DNA of 20,198 bases from a virus: IMG/VR virus record IMGVR_UViG_3300031463_000555, positions 1-20,198 of that record; one strand, written 5' to 3'. A model generated the notes under the pieces. That model did not search any database. It was not told the DNA's origin and worked only from the letters and a program-made list of their open reading frames with translations. The position numbers and the translations under genes are program-made. Below are positions 1 through 8,464 of this stretch, piece by piece (position 1 is the first letter of the stretch; the number at the start of each line of letters is the position of its first letter).

Positions 1-410
1 CTAGAGGTGCTGCTGCTCGAACTCCATGAAGCCGACGTGCTTGAACTTGAGAACGACGCGCTGCTGCTCGAACTCCATGAAGCCGACGTGCTTGAACTTG
101 AGAACGACGCGCTGCTGCTCGAACTCGATGAAGCCGATGAGCTTGAGCTTGACGATGAACTGCTACTGCTGGAACTCGATGTGTAAGATGAACTCGAGCT
201 TGACGACGAGCTTCTACTGCTCGAACTGGAGGCGTATGATGAGCTTGAGCTTGAGGATGAACTACTACTACCGGGAGGGGGATGCGCCAGAGCCAGGAAC
301 AGTTCACGGACGCCGTCATCGGCGATGCGGACTGTGGCGACGATGCCAGCGCCGGCAATAATGCCGCTGAATGGCTCCCCGTTCGGTAATGTTAGATAAA
401 ATCGCCTCAT
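1..410 (-). CDS. Serine-rich low-complexity tail-end protein (partial, runs off left edge)
   Basis: The reading frame starts at an ATG at 410 and stays open to base 1, giving 136 residues without a stop. The first 42 residues (MRRFYLTLPNGEPFSGIIAG onward) are a compact beta-rich-looking head, followed by PPPG and then almost pure serine broken by Ala, Tyr, Phe, Thr and Trp. The last part is a 17-residue repeat made by a 51-bp DNA repeat. The head is a clear paralog of the next gene upstream (23 of 42 residues identical without gaps). The ATG overlaps that gene's TGA (ATGA), and no Shine-Dalgarno sequence is visible, so translational coupling is likely. It lies after the tail tip gene, where receptor-binding or fibre proteins usually sit. 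The serine tract could be a flexible stalk or linker. No family is recognised; the function is inferred from position only. Confidence 0.7.
   Translation of the reverse strand, partial: MRRFYLTLPNGEPFSGIIAGAGIVATVRIADDGVRELFLALAHPPPGSSSSSSSSSSSYASSSSSRSSSSSSSSSYTSSSSSSSSSSSSSSSASSSSSSSASFSSSSTSASWSSSSSASFSSSSTSASWSSSSSTS
9..126. repeat. 51-bp tandem repeat inside the serine-rich gene
   Basis: Bases 9-75 match bases 60-126 exactly at a spacing of 51 bp, giving about 2.3 perfect copies. Degenerate copies continue to about base 240. Fifty-one bases are 17 codons, so gain or loss of a unit keeps the frame. On the minus strand each unit reads as mostly serine with single Ala, Phe, Thr and Trp. 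Confidence 0.9.
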
Positions 411-601
411 GTGCTGGAACCCGACGAAGACGATGAGCTAGAGCTGCTACTACTCGAGCTGGATGAAGACACGGAGGCGAGACTCAGCACTAGTCTTCGG
501 GTGCCGTCGGGTGCAATTTGGATTGATGCGGTGAGCCCGGGGCCGACGGCGATTTGGCTGAACGGAGCGTCATTTGGGCCAGTGAGGTAGTAGCGAATCA
601 T
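407..601 (-). CDS. Small tail-end protein with polyserine tail, paralog of its neighbour
   Basis: This is a 64-aa protein with a good Shine-Dalgarno (GGAGG, 5 nt before the ATG). Residues 1-44 form a small domain (MIRYYLTGPNDAPFSQIAVG onward) 55% identical to the head of the downstream gene. Residues 45-60 are sixteen consecutive serines, and the protein ends GSST. Its ATG overlaps the stop of the 163-aa gene upstream, and its stop overlaps the next start. The polyserine is coded by mixed TCN and AGY codons, so it is not a simple trinucleotide run. The pair looks like a duplication of one gene, with the second copy keeping a much longer serine tail. No known family is recognised. A role in the tail fibre or tip is inferred from position. 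Confidence 0.75.
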   Translation of the reverse strand: MIRYYLTGPNDAPFSQIAVGPGLTASIQIAPDGTRRLVLSLASVSSSSSSSSSSSSSSSSGSST

Positions 602-1089
602 AGATACCTCCGTCGCGAATGGATGGTTACGCGTGCATCGGCGGCGCCGTTGGCGGCGATGATGCGGACGGCGAGCGGCGTGCCGGCGGGCACTATGACG
701 CCCGGCCCGCTCAGGGGATCATGCTCGGCATCTTCCTGGAACGGATTCTGTCCGCCGTTGCCGTCCCCAACGACGGGCACAAGCACCGTCTCATCGGTGT
801 ATGTATATTGCTGGCTCAACAGCACGCCACCGACCACAAGCTGGACAACCAGGCTCCCGCCGTTTGGCTGAATACCGTCCACAGCGATTTCGACGAATTT
901 GACGATGCGGTCGAAATGGCGGAGCGATGAGCCGCGCTCATCGCCGTCAAGAAGCAAACCGTCAAAGGCAATTTTCTCGAACTCGAAGGAATCGGTGAGG
1001 TTGCGGCGTTGCAGTTCTGCGTCAAACAGGCTGTTGGCTTGGGTGCCGCCGATGCCTTCGAGGAGTTCAGAACCGTTTTCAAGTTGCAT
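598..1089 (-). CDS. Hypothetical distal tail protein, 163 aa
   Basis: The gene starts 2 nt after the stop of the tail tip gene with a very strong Shine-Dalgarno (GGAGGTGG). The protein has no signal peptide or membrane segment. Residues about 60-160 alternate hydrophobic and polar residues in a beta-sandwich-like way, with a motif GVIVPAGTPLAVRIIAANGA near the end that resembles phage virion beta-sandwich domains. It is coupled to the two polyserine genes downstream. By position, just after the tip protein in a lambda/GTA-like tail operon, it is probably a virion component involved in host contact. I do not recognise a named family. Confidence 0.75.
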   Translation of the reverse strand: MQLENGSELLEGIGGTQANSLFDAELQRRNLTDSFEFEKIAFDGLLLDGDERGSSLRHFDRIVKFVEIAVDGIQPNGGSLVVQLVVGGVLLSQQYTYTDETVLVPVVGDGNGGQNPFQEDAEHDPLSGPGVIVPAGTPLAVRIIAANGAADARVTIHSRRRYL

Positions 1090-1091
1090 GA

Positions 1092-3494
1092 TTATTCCAC
1101 CTCCAAAAGCACTTCAGGTTGGTTGAGGCTCTCCCAGCCGTTGAGGACACTGGCCACGCGCAGTCGGTTACCGGCTGGGATGAAATCGAGGTAATGGCGC
1201 GTGACGCCGAGCGAATCGGTGTACGTCTGGCCGCTCGGGACGCTGTGGATTTTGATCAGCGAAGTCCCGTCAAATTCGCGCACTTTGAATGAGCCTTCGG
1301 GCGCGATATTCGGGTCAAACGGACCGTCCGGGTTCAGGTAGCCGGCGCCGGCTCCTCTGGTGCGCGGTATCCAGTCGAGGCGAATGGTGCCGCTGACCCT
1401 GTAGACGCGTCGTCCGCCCTCGCCGTTCACGCGAAGATTACTGACCGGGAAAGGCCGTTTTGCGCGTTCGACGAGCAGAAGCGATTTCGTCGGCATCAAC
1501 GATGGATCGGCCTGCTGGGCTAGGTCATAGGGCATGGCCTTGAGATTTAGGGTGACGCCGTTGCCCCAGCCGCCGAGCCGCGGCACGGTGAACGGGATTT
1601 CCGAAAAGAGAAACACGCTGGCACCGGCGGGGAAGGAGCGGATCTGGGTATCGAACAATCCGCGTAGAATGCCGCTGACCCGGTAGTTGTTCGCTTCCGG
1701 CTCAATGCTTTGCCAGGCGATGAACTCCACGTCGCCGGTGGCGGGATTGTGGATGACACCGAGCCGCGCGCGGTCGAAGAGCTGCGACCGCAGGACCGAT
1801 GCGGTCGGCCAGTATTCAGCAGCATCGGCGGGAAGGGCTGGGACAAGGACAAAACCGGTATCGTCCACGGTGAGAGTCTTTTTTGAATACGGCGCGGCGA
1901 GCGTGCCCGCCTGCACAAATTGGCAGCCGTCACTGAGCAGGTCGAACTGGTCGGTGACAATGCCGCCAAGCAAACGGAAGGCAGAGTATATTTGCTGGGC
2001 GCGCGCAGCCAGAAGCGAGACTTGCATTGCCGCGTTCTCCGACAGGTCCCAGGGGAGTTCAATGGGGAGTTGCGGCGCCGGGGCAAGAAATTTGACGATG
2101 CCCGTCAACGTCGGATTGGCAACGTCGGTTGTGATGGTTGTGGGAATCATCGCGCATTCCTCGAACGCCTCGCCTTCGAGGTAGAGGCCAGTCAGCGGGC
2201 GGGTGATCTTCGAGATCCGGAAGACGCGGCTGCCGTCGAGCGTGCCATTTTGGACAAGAGGATAGACGGGGCGGAAGACATCGCCCGGTTCGAGCGCGAT
2301 GCCAGCGTAGCGATTCAATTTGAACTTGAGCTGGTCGGGCGGCGTGACGATGAGCGGGGCGCGGCCCTGTGCGGCAGCCAGCGCCGCCGAAGCCGACGTG
2401 AAATACGGAAGGGCGAGCCGCTCGCGCCGAGTGACGCCGGTTGATTTGGCGGCGGCGATATTAGGCAGTGGCCGGGCAGAGGTGGTGTAATCGCGAGTAG
2501 CGTCGGAGAATTCCACCATCAACTCGGTCACAGCGGTGGTTTGGATCGAGGGCGTCAGCGTAACTTCGGCGAAATGTTCCGCCTCGATGATGGGCGCATC
2601 GGAGAGTGAGTAGGTGCGCCGGATGAGGCGGATGCCGAGTTGAGCGCCGCGCGGGACGAACACCGCGCCGATATGATCAAGCAGATCGTCGGCGAAAGCG
2701 GTGAACCGGTCTTGTCGGTCGAGGTAGCCGGACACGCCAAGACCTTCCCGCCATACTTGTTCGGCGGCGATCTCCCAGGAATCATCAAGCGTGAGCGGGT
2801 CAAGGCCGAGACCGTAGCGCGAATTGGTGTAGATATCAGCGAGCAGATGAACAGGATTGGCCTCGTTATAGACTCCAGTATTGATCGTCCGGTGCGGATC
2901 GCGCAAAGGCGATGAGTGCATTGCCTCGGCCCGGATGCGGATTTTGGGGACCGTGGGCGAAGTGCCGACTTCAAAATCCTCGAAGAATGCCCAACACCAG
3001 CCCGGCCATGATGGCATCTTGATGCTGTGGTTGATGAAGAAACTATCAACGGCCTGTGTCTCCAGACCGAAATAGAATCGGATGAGTCCCTTCAAGGTCA
3101 AGCCTTGTCGGAGTGTTACGTAGCCGGCATTGTTGGCGGACGCGTAGCCGATGCCGCCGCCAGGATTCGGACTGCCCCATACGATGTGATCATCCACTTT
3201 GATTTCGATCAGACGAGCCACTGGGTTGGCGGCATAAGCAATGGCAAAATTCAGGAAGTAGTCCGACTGGCCGGTTGCATAGCCGCCGCCAAAACCGCCC
3301 TTGCCGCCGCCTCCGCCGGTGACCACCTTGCGGTAAATCATCGCGCCGGGCATTGCCGGATAGACGCAGACGCCGGTCATGTGGTGCGTGCCGAATAGGA
3401 AAGGCAATGGCTCGCCCTGTTGCGCACCCGGTAACTGGACCGCTTCAGGATACCGTTGCTCCGGCGGCTTCGGTTTGGGAAACAGAAAGCTCAT
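1092..3494 (-). CDS. Tail tip / host-contact protein (gpJ- or GTA gp15-like), 800 aa
   Basis: This large protein occupies the J position: tape measure, two distal tail proteins, NlpC/P60 peptidase, then this gene. The N-terminus (GEPLPFLFGTHHMTGVCVYP) and the following glycine-rich loop (VVTGGGGGKGGFGGGYATGQ, about residues 58-77), then a segment giving the protein's own index of value (RLIEIKVDDHIVWG), are typical of tail tip attachment proteins that form the central hub and spike. The middle (about 190-430) matches the hub-like part. The C-terminal third is beta-rich, probably an FN3-like or fibre-type region. Its start overlaps the peptidase stop by 4 nt and has a GGAG Shine-Dalgarno 5 nt upstream. 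Family assignment rests on order, length and the glycine loop. Confidence 0.8.
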   Translation of the reverse strand: MSFLFPKPKPPEQRYPEAVQLPGAQQGEPLPFLFGTHHMTGVCVYPAMPGAMIYRKVVTGGGGGKGGFGGGYATGQSDYFLNFAIAYAANPVARLIEIKVDDHIVWGSPNPGGGIGYASANNAGYVTLRQGLTLKGLIRFYFGLETQAVDSFFINHSIKMPSWPGWCWAFFEDFEVGTSPTVPKIRIRAEAMHSSPLRDPHRTINTGVYNEANPVHLLADIYTNSRYGLGLDPLTLDDSWEIAAEQVWREGLGVSGYLDRQDRFTAFADDLLDHIGAVFVPRGAQLGIRLIRRTYSLSDAPIIEAEHFAEVTLTPSIQTTAVTELMVEFSDATRDYTTSARPLPNIAAAKSTGVTRRERLALPYFTSASAALAAAQGRAPLIVTPPDQLKFKLNRYAGIALEPGDVFRPVYPLVQNGTLDGSRVFRISKITRPLTGLYLEGEAFEECAMIPTTITTDVANPTLTGIVKFLAPAPQLPIELPWDLSENAAMQVSLLAARAQQIYSAFRLLGGIVTDQFDLLSDGCQFVQAGTLAAPYSKKTLTVDDTGFVLVPALPADAAEYWPTASVLRSQLFDRARLGVIHNPATGDVEFIAWQSIEPEANNYRVSGILRGLFDTQIRSFPAGASVFLFSEIPFTVPRLGGWGNGVTLNLKAMPYDLAQQADPSLMPTKSLLLVERAKRPFPVSNLRVNGEGGRRVYRVSGTIRLDWIPRTRGAGAGYLNPDGPFDPNIAPEGSFKVREFDGTSLIKIHSVPSGQTYTDSLGVTRHYLDFIPAGNRLRVASVLNGWESLNQPEVLLEVE

Positions 3495-4072
3495 GACGAC
3501 TCCAAAAGCCGGTAAACGTTGACAAGATATGCGCCAATCTGGTTGAGACTTTCGACCATGAATGGTTGGCCGGGGCCGGGCGCATGATAAAACAGGCGAT
3601 CCGGGCCGCCTCGGTAGATGCCGAGATGATGTGCGCGGGCAGCCCGCAGGCGGAACGCGAGGAAGTCGCCGACTATCAGCGGCTCGCGTTTGAAAGCGAC
3701 TTCGCGGAGTTGACCGGCGGCGATATAGGGGCGGACAAACTTGGTGATAGATTCCAAGACTTCGTCGTCGCGGCAGAGTGCCGGTGCAACTACATGTGCG
3801 GGCAACTGCAACGGTGTGAGGAGCGAGAGATTATAGAGAGCGGTCAATGGAATCGTGACGCAATCGCCTCCGACATGTTTGATGGCCCGTTGTTGACCGG
3901 GCGTGTTGGCGCGGTGCGCCCAGGGCGTCCCGAGCCAGCTATCCAGTTCGGCGACCAGCGCGGCGGCGCGGTCGGGATCGGCGAAGATTTCACAACGAGG
4001 GCGCGAAGACGCGAAGGGCAGAGGGCTTGGCGCCGTCAAGTCAGGGCTATCTATTGGCTGTCCAGTTTTCAT
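3491..4072 (-). CDS. NlpC/P60-type tail peptidase (lambda gpK-like)
   Basis: This 193-aa protein has the hallmarks of phage NlpC/P60 cysteine peptidases, which cut peptidoglycan peptide cross-links during DNA entry. The catalytic Cys is in HVGGDCVTI (about residues 67-75, replacing the usual GxDCSG). The catalytic His is in ARAHHLGIYRGG, and a third polar residue lies in LFYHAPG. The order tape measure - distal tail proteins - NlpC/P60 - tip is the standard siphovirus/GTA order. The ATG has a GGAG motif 8 nt upstream and overlaps the previous stop. The residue after the Cys is Val-Thr rather than Ser-Gly, a mild departure from the consensus. Confidence 0.85.
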   Translation of the reverse strand: MKTGQPIDSPDLTAPSPLPFASSRPRCEIFADPDRAAALVAELDSWLGTPWAHRANTPGQQRAIKHVGGDCVTIPLTALYNLSLLTPLQLPAHVVAPALCRDDEVLESITKFVRPYIAAGQLREVAFKREPLIVGDFLAFRLRAARAHHLGIYRGGPDRLFYHAPGPGQPFMVESLNQIGAYLVNVYRLLESS

Positions 4073-4791
4073 TCTTGCGGCTCCGAAGCGCCCTGAATAC
4101 GATGCCGGCCCGTATGCAAATACAACGTGCGAACCGTGCGGTCGCCCGGCTTGTGATCGGTGCGGCCCGGCTCGATGATCTCAACCCACGGCGCTCCGTG
4201 CGCCGTGGTGTCGTCGCACACGCGGAAGACCGCGCCGGTGCCGTCTTCTTGGATCAGGGTCCCGGCGGGGACCGGCCGGTGCTTGCATAGGAACTCGCGA
4301 GCGGACGGAGAAAGATGATCATCGAAATGACGCCAAAACAATTCCGCGACATCATTCTTGTTCAGACTGAGACCGAAGCACTGCTGAAGGAACTGGAAAC
4401 GATGGGATTCCGAAGCAGGTAAGTCATTCGCTATCAGTTGATCGAAACGGCTGGCGGCGCTGGCGGGGAGGGCTTGAACGAACACGAAGGCGTTGTCACC
4501 CTCTATCGTGATTTTACGGCGGGCGCCGTCGCGCATGAGCTTGGTCACGGGTTCCATGAATGCCTTTGCCGCGACCAGAAACTTCCGGACCTGTTTGGTG
4601 AGGATTACGCCGAGGCGATCCGCTGGTTTGTTGAAGAGCGGCTCGGTTGGACGGAGTGGCAATCGGAGTTTCAGAATCGCGCCCACAAGAACGATCTCGT
4701 GCTGGGCGATTGCGGATTCTATTGGCCGCGGTTCGTCCAGAATCTGCGCGCGGGACGGTTTTTTCCTGACTGAGGACTTCGGTTCGTTCAT
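4069..4791 (-). CDS. Hypothetical protein between distal tail protein and peptidase, 240 aa
   Basis: This is a 240-aa protein of mixed charge with no signal peptide or membrane helix. The N-terminus is basic (residues 1-16 contain six Lys/Arg). Residues about 130-185 (FQFLQQCFGLSLNKNDVAEL then FWRHFDDHLS) look helical, and the last 60 residues (GTLIQEDGTGAVFRVCDDTT) look like a small beta-rich domain. It overlaps both neighbours by 4 nt, so it belongs to the tail operon. In gene transfer agents and D3112-like phages the DUF2163-like and NlpC/P60 genes are usually adjacent, so this is an extra gene. I do not recognise it. It could be a tail-tip chaperone or an additional tip subunit. Confidence 0.75.
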   Translation of the reverse strand: MNEPKSSVRKKPSRAQILDEPRPIESAIAQHEIVLVGAILKLRLPLRPTEPLFNKPADRLGVILTKQVRKFLVAAKAFMEPVTKLMRDGARRKITIEGDNAFVFVQALPASAASRFDQLIANDLPASESHRFQFLQQCFGLSLNKNDVAELFWRHFDDHLSPSAREFLCKHRPVPAGTLIQEDGTGAVFRVCDDTTAHGAPWVEIIEPGRTDHKPGDRTVRTLYLHTGRHRIQGASEPQE

Positions 4792-7232
4792 GTTGACATC
4801 ACCGTGAAATTGCCACAGGGGCTGCCGGCGTCGGCACTGGAAGCGACGGCGCCATCGTTGCGAGTGACGACAACCGGGTGCGCGACACCAAGATCAAACC
4901 CATAATTCGAGTTGAGCTTGACCTCGATTAGGCGCTGTGACCAGGACCGGTAGGCAGCGGCGGCAAGTGTGACATCGCCGATGGTCACGGTGCCGGTCCC
5001 GCGCGAGTCGCCAAAGTTTTCACCTATCAGCCGGAGGGTATCGGTATTGTAGGCTGCATTGATGGCCGCGCCGTTGATGTTGGCGACATGGTCAAGCCAC
5101 GGCCGCCCGGCAGCCTTGCCGACGATGAGCGCCGGCGCGGTATCCGTCAAACCAGAGTCGGTCTGGATGGTGACGACGACCGGATCGGCGCCATACTGTG
5201 GGAGCGGTGGCACAGTAACGCGGATCGCCGTGTCGCTCCAACCGAGATAGGAGGCGGCGGCGATGCCATTGAACTTTACGAACCCGCTGCCGCGCGACGA
5301 GCCGAAGCCGAAGCCAATGATCCAGAGTTGTGCCCCGGCGACAGTTGAGCTGATCCTGCGTCGTGTGGAATCGGCGTTCTCGTAGTGGTCGGCGAGATCG
5401 GCGGCAGTGCCGGTGATCGTGAAATTTACGCCAGTCGCGATGACCGTGCCATTCGCCCGGGTAATGACGATCTCGCCAGTGTATGGGTAACTCGAAGCTC
5501 GTGGCGCGATGAATTCGATCTGGTTGTCGTTCCAGATGCTGAACGGGTCGGTTTTGAGTGGTCGCGGCCCTGGCGCAGTGATCACAACTTTCGTCTCGAT
5601 CGTGCCGATCTTGACGGAGCGCGCGTCGGGCGTGCCGGTGGGCGCGGTGCCGAAGCCAGCGCCAACGAGCCGGATTTTGAGGCCGATCGCGCTCTCAGTA
5701 ATCGTGGCGCCGAGCTGGTTCTTGACCGAATCGAGGAATGGGGACGGCGCCGCGATCAGTGCGGGACCTTCAGCGTTGTTGCCCTCGAGACCATCGCTGT
5801 TGACCAGTTCGATCAGAACGGTGCCGGGATCCACGGGCGGCAACGGCAAGGTGATGGCGGTGGCGTTTGCGGGCCAGCCCTGCGACGGCTGCCAGGCGCG
5901 CCAGCCCGGCCAGCTATATCCGCCCCCCGGCAACGTGCCCCCATTCTCCAGCGTGACATCCGCCCCATTGATTCGGACCGGACTGATGTTTGCCGGCGAG
6001 CCGAAATTTGTCTGCACGCCATCGAGGATCGCGGCCAGAATCTTCAGCGTCTGCCCGGGGGCGCATTTCGTGATGGCGTCGCCGTAGGCGTTGGCGTAGC
6101 CGCCAATGGTTGGCAGGTTTTGCGGCCCAGCGGGCGTCGGCGCGCCGGTCTGAGAGGTGAGCACCGGGTTGTCCGCGGGCAACTCCGGGAAACCGCGATA
6201 CCCGCGTCCTGCCCACCGGAGATCGGCAGCATCAAGGAGCGAATCGGGTCGGACTGTGAATGTGATCGTGCCGGCTTCGGGGTCGAATGTGGCAGGCGAC
6301 GGGAATGAAGCGCTCGTAAAACCTTTTTCAAAAAGCCGGTAAGGATGATTGAGTTGAATGTTGGCAAGGCTCGTCTGGCCGGTGATTTGCTGAACCGTTT
6401 GGAGGATGCGCGAGTAGAAGTTGCCGAGCGCGAGTGAGGCGGCGCGGTTGGCGGCGTAACCGGGGTAGAGCCAGAACTCGCCGTCGCCGTCATCGAGCAA
6501 CGGCGCGGGCTGGCTAAGCAGCAGGTAGCCGAGTTCCGGATGATCGGCATCTGGCGTCGGCACGTTCGTGACGACCCGGTGCCGGAGCGTGACGATTCGG
6601 CCGCCGAGTTCGCGTTCGTAAGAGAGAAACGCGTTATCGTAGTAGCCGGCTGGTTTGGCGGAGGCGGCAGCGCAATAGCAGAAATTGCGGTCGAGAGCGA
6701 TCACAGTGCCGCGCACGGCGTATTGTTCGGGATCGAGTCCCCAATCGGCGATGTCGCCCCACGGCGTGCGACCGTCGGTGAGTTGGACGAGATCGCGCGG
6801 GAACTTCAATTCGGCCCACGCGGCGAGTCGTTGGAATGTGGCGGTGACTTTGCCAGCCACGATCTGGCAATCTTTGAGTTGCGCAGTGAAGCTGTCCGGC
6901 CACGGCGAGCCGGCGTCATCGAAATAACACTCGTGGACATCAACCTCGACAATGAACGGCAGGCCGCGTCCGACAAATGACAGGAATGGTTCGACCGGTT
7001 CCATTTCCAGCGTAAACTCCTGAGCTTCCGTTTTGCCGTCGCTGCCTTCGCGGCCTTCGGTAAGGCCAATGACAGCGGCGGCATAGGTCTGGCCGTTCAG
7101 CGTCAGCGCGGTCGGTGATGAATACCGCCAGACAAAATCCGGCAAACCACGCAATCGGAATTCGAACGCGAATTGTGTGCGGACTTCGCGCGATTGCGCT
7201 GCTGCAATCAAAGCTGGCTCTAAGGGTCTCAT
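4788..7232 (-). CDS. DUF2163/BR0599-like distal tail protein with three IPT/TIG-like domains, 814 aa
   Basis: The N-terminal about 290 residues (VWRYSSPTALTLNGQTYAAA, then a run of beta strands to about YCAAASAKPAGYYDNAF) resemble the DUF2163/BR0599 family of GTA gp13-like distal tail or hub proteins that sit between tape measure and tip. Ordinary members end at about 300 residues. Here a further 500 residues follow. Within them, about 498-621, 622-710 and 711-814 each show the IPT/TIG pattern LxIxGxxFG...GxVxxG...W(S/N)DxxIxxxxP...VxVxxxxG, for instance LWIIGFGFGSSRGSGFVKFN. IPT/TIG folds are immunoglobulin-like and often display or bind carbohydrate. It overlaps both neighbouring genes by 4 nt. 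The fusion suggests surface display on the tail tip. The DUF2163 call is moderate; the repeat call is stronger. Confidence 0.75.
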   Translation of the reverse strand: MRPLEPALIAAAQSREVRTQFAFEFRLRGLPDFVWRYSSPTALTLNGQTYAAAVIGLTEGREGSDGKTEAQEFTLEMEPVEPFLSFVGRGLPFIVEVDVHECYFDDAGSPWPDSFTAQLKDCQIVAGKVTATFQRLAAWAELKFPRDLVQLTDGRTPWGDIADWGLDPEQYAVRGTVIALDRNFCYCAAASAKPAGYYDNAFLSYERELGGRIVTLRHRVVTNVPTPDADHPELGYLLLSQPAPLLDDGDGEFWLYPGYAANRAASLALGNFYSRILQTVQQITGQTSLANIQLNHPYRLFEKGFTSASFPSPATFDPEAGTITFTVRPDSLLDAADLRWAGRGYRGFPELPADNPVLTSQTGAPTPAGPQNLPTIGGYANAYGDAITKCAPGQTLKILAAILDGVQTNFGSPANISPVRINGADVTLENGGTLPGGGYSWPGWRAWQPSQGWPANATAITLPLPPVDPGTVLIELVNSDGLEGNNAEGPALIAAPSPFLDSVKNQLGATITESAIGLKIRLVGAGFGTAPTGTPDARSVKIGTIETKVVITAPGPRPLKTDPFSIWNDNQIEFIAPRASSYPYTGEIVITRANGTVIATGVNFTITGTAADLADHYENADSTRRRISSTVAGAQLWIIGFGFGSSRGSGFVKFNGIAAASYLGWSDTAIRVTVPPLPQYGADPVVVTIQTDSGLTDTAPALIVGKAAGRPWLDHVANINGAAINAAYNTDTLRLIGENFGDSRGTGTVTIGDVTLAAAAYRSWSQRLIEVKLNSNYGFDLGVAHPVVVTRNDGAVASSADAGSPCGNFTVMST

Positions 7233-8464
7233 TCCGCAAGCCTCCCATCATCTTGGAGCGTGCCTTCCTCGGCTTCGCCATGGGGCCAAACCTCGGCGTA
7301 TTCATCCGGCAGCTCGACGAATGCTAGCTCGGCGTCGGCGCTGTCTGTGTGAGCGAACTTCAATTCGATGTCATCCGTATCGAGCCGCGCGAGAAGGAGC
7401 GCGCTTATGATTGTCTCGGTGGTAAGCGCGGGCACTTCCTCCTCCAACGTCAAGGTCTCGGTGCCGTCTTGCTCAGCGACAGCTTCAGTGACGCGGCGAG
7501 CATACCATGCGCCCCGCGCCAAATCACGGACCAGGACGGCGAAGCCGTGCGCGACGAGATCCGCCGCGCCGACGGCCGCGATCTTGAGTTCGGTGCCGGA
7601 AGATTCCATGTCGGCGGCAAGATGAATGTCCCATTTATCCGACGGCAACCAGAACCGGCCGCGCCGGCCGCGGACGGCGTCGAACCATGCAAACACCAGA
7701 GCCAGCTCCTCGCGAGTGAGCTGGCCAATGCCGGTCTCGATCTGGAGTCGCGCAAACTCTCCGAGCACAGTGGTTTTGATCAGGCCCGCCGCATCCCGCA
7801 GCTCGGCTGTGTTCTGGAGATACTGGGTGTCGAACTTTTCCCAGTCAAACGGCAACGGCCAGATCGGCAGGCCGCGAAATTCCGGCAGGCTGACTGCGGA
7901 CGGGCGAAGGCCAGCGGACGCTGAGATCAATTCGTTGAATTCGACTTCCCCGCGGGCGGTGAACGCGTCGAGCCAGGAAAGAGTCTGGTTAGCGCCGAGC
8001 GGCTCGGTCGCGATGAGCGGGACGACATAGAGAGCTTTGTTGTCGGTGACAGGGGCAGGGCGCAAGGCGTCGGCGCGGATCTCGGCCACGACAGCGATCA
8101 CCGTGTTGTTGGAGGCCGCCCACAGCGCCACGGATCCTCCCACGCGGAACAGTCTGCCACCGGGGTCACACTTGATGAGAGTGACCCGACCACCCGTGCC
8201 CTCAACGTCGGTGATCGGCACGGCCTCGGACCAGAGCGGCACGTAGATGGACTGGCCTATGTTCTCGCGCATGAACCGGGCGACGGCGGCGGCCACCGCA
8301 GCGTCGCCAATGGTATCAATGGTGAATCTAGTGCCGAAACCGACAAGCGGCCAGCGGGCGGTGCGTTCTTCGCGGCCGGAATCCGACGCGGCCAGTTCCG
8401 TGGACGCCCGCAGCCGCAGCGTCACGGGATCCGACCAATCGGGTTGGAACGGGAAGAGGTTCAA
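7229..8464 (-). CDS. DUF2460/GTA gp12-like distal tail protein, duplicated architecture, 411 aa
   Basis: The gene begins with a TTG that overlaps the tape measure's TGA (TTGA). An AAAGGA Shine-Dalgarno lies 8 nt upstream, which supports this start. It is directly downstream of the tape measure, the place of the distal tail protein. The protein appears to contain two versions of one unit. Residues about 60-185 (FMRENIGQSIYVPLW ... VGGSVALWAA ... LPLL-type strand ... FTARGEVEFNEL) and about 245-395 (FDAVRGRRGRFWLPSD ... HGFAVLVRD ... LLLARLDTDDIELKF) follow the same order of motifs. DUF2460 proteins are usually near 210 aa, so 411 aa fits a doubled unit. Assignment to that family is by position and general pattern, not by a diagnostic motif. 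Confidence 0.65.
   Translation of the reverse strand: MNLFPFQPDWSDPVTLRLRASTELAASDSGREERTARWPLVGFGTRFTIDTIGDAAVAAAVARFMRENIGQSIYVPLWSEAVPITDVEGTGGRVTLIKCDPGGRLFRVGGSVALWAASNNTVIAVVAEIRADALRPAPVTDNKALYVVPLIATEPLGANQTLSWLDAFTARGEVEFNELISASAGLRPSAVSLPEFRGLPIWPLPFDWEKFDTQYLQNTAELRDAAGLIKTTVLGEFARLQIETGIGQLTREELALVFAWFDAVRGRRGRFWLPSDKWDIHLAADMESSGTELKIAAVGAADLVAHGFAVLVRDLARGAWYARRVTEAVAEQDGTETLTLEEEVPALTTETIISALLLARLDTDDIELKFAHTDSADAELAFVELPDEYAEVWPHGEAEEGTLQDDGRLAE

Noticed and set aside
9-240. CRISPR array
   Set aside because: The 51-bp units are tandem without spacers and stay in one coding frame.
4793-4821. Another TTGACATC promoter-like site
   Set aside because: The -35 box is perfect, but at 17 nt the sequence is CAGGGG, with no -10 box and no plus-strand gene after it.
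5385-6308. 307-aa plus-strand frame opposite the DUF2163-like gene
   Set aside because: Shadow frame without a Shine-Dalgarno or any domain; minus-strand coding is supported by overlaps with neighbours.
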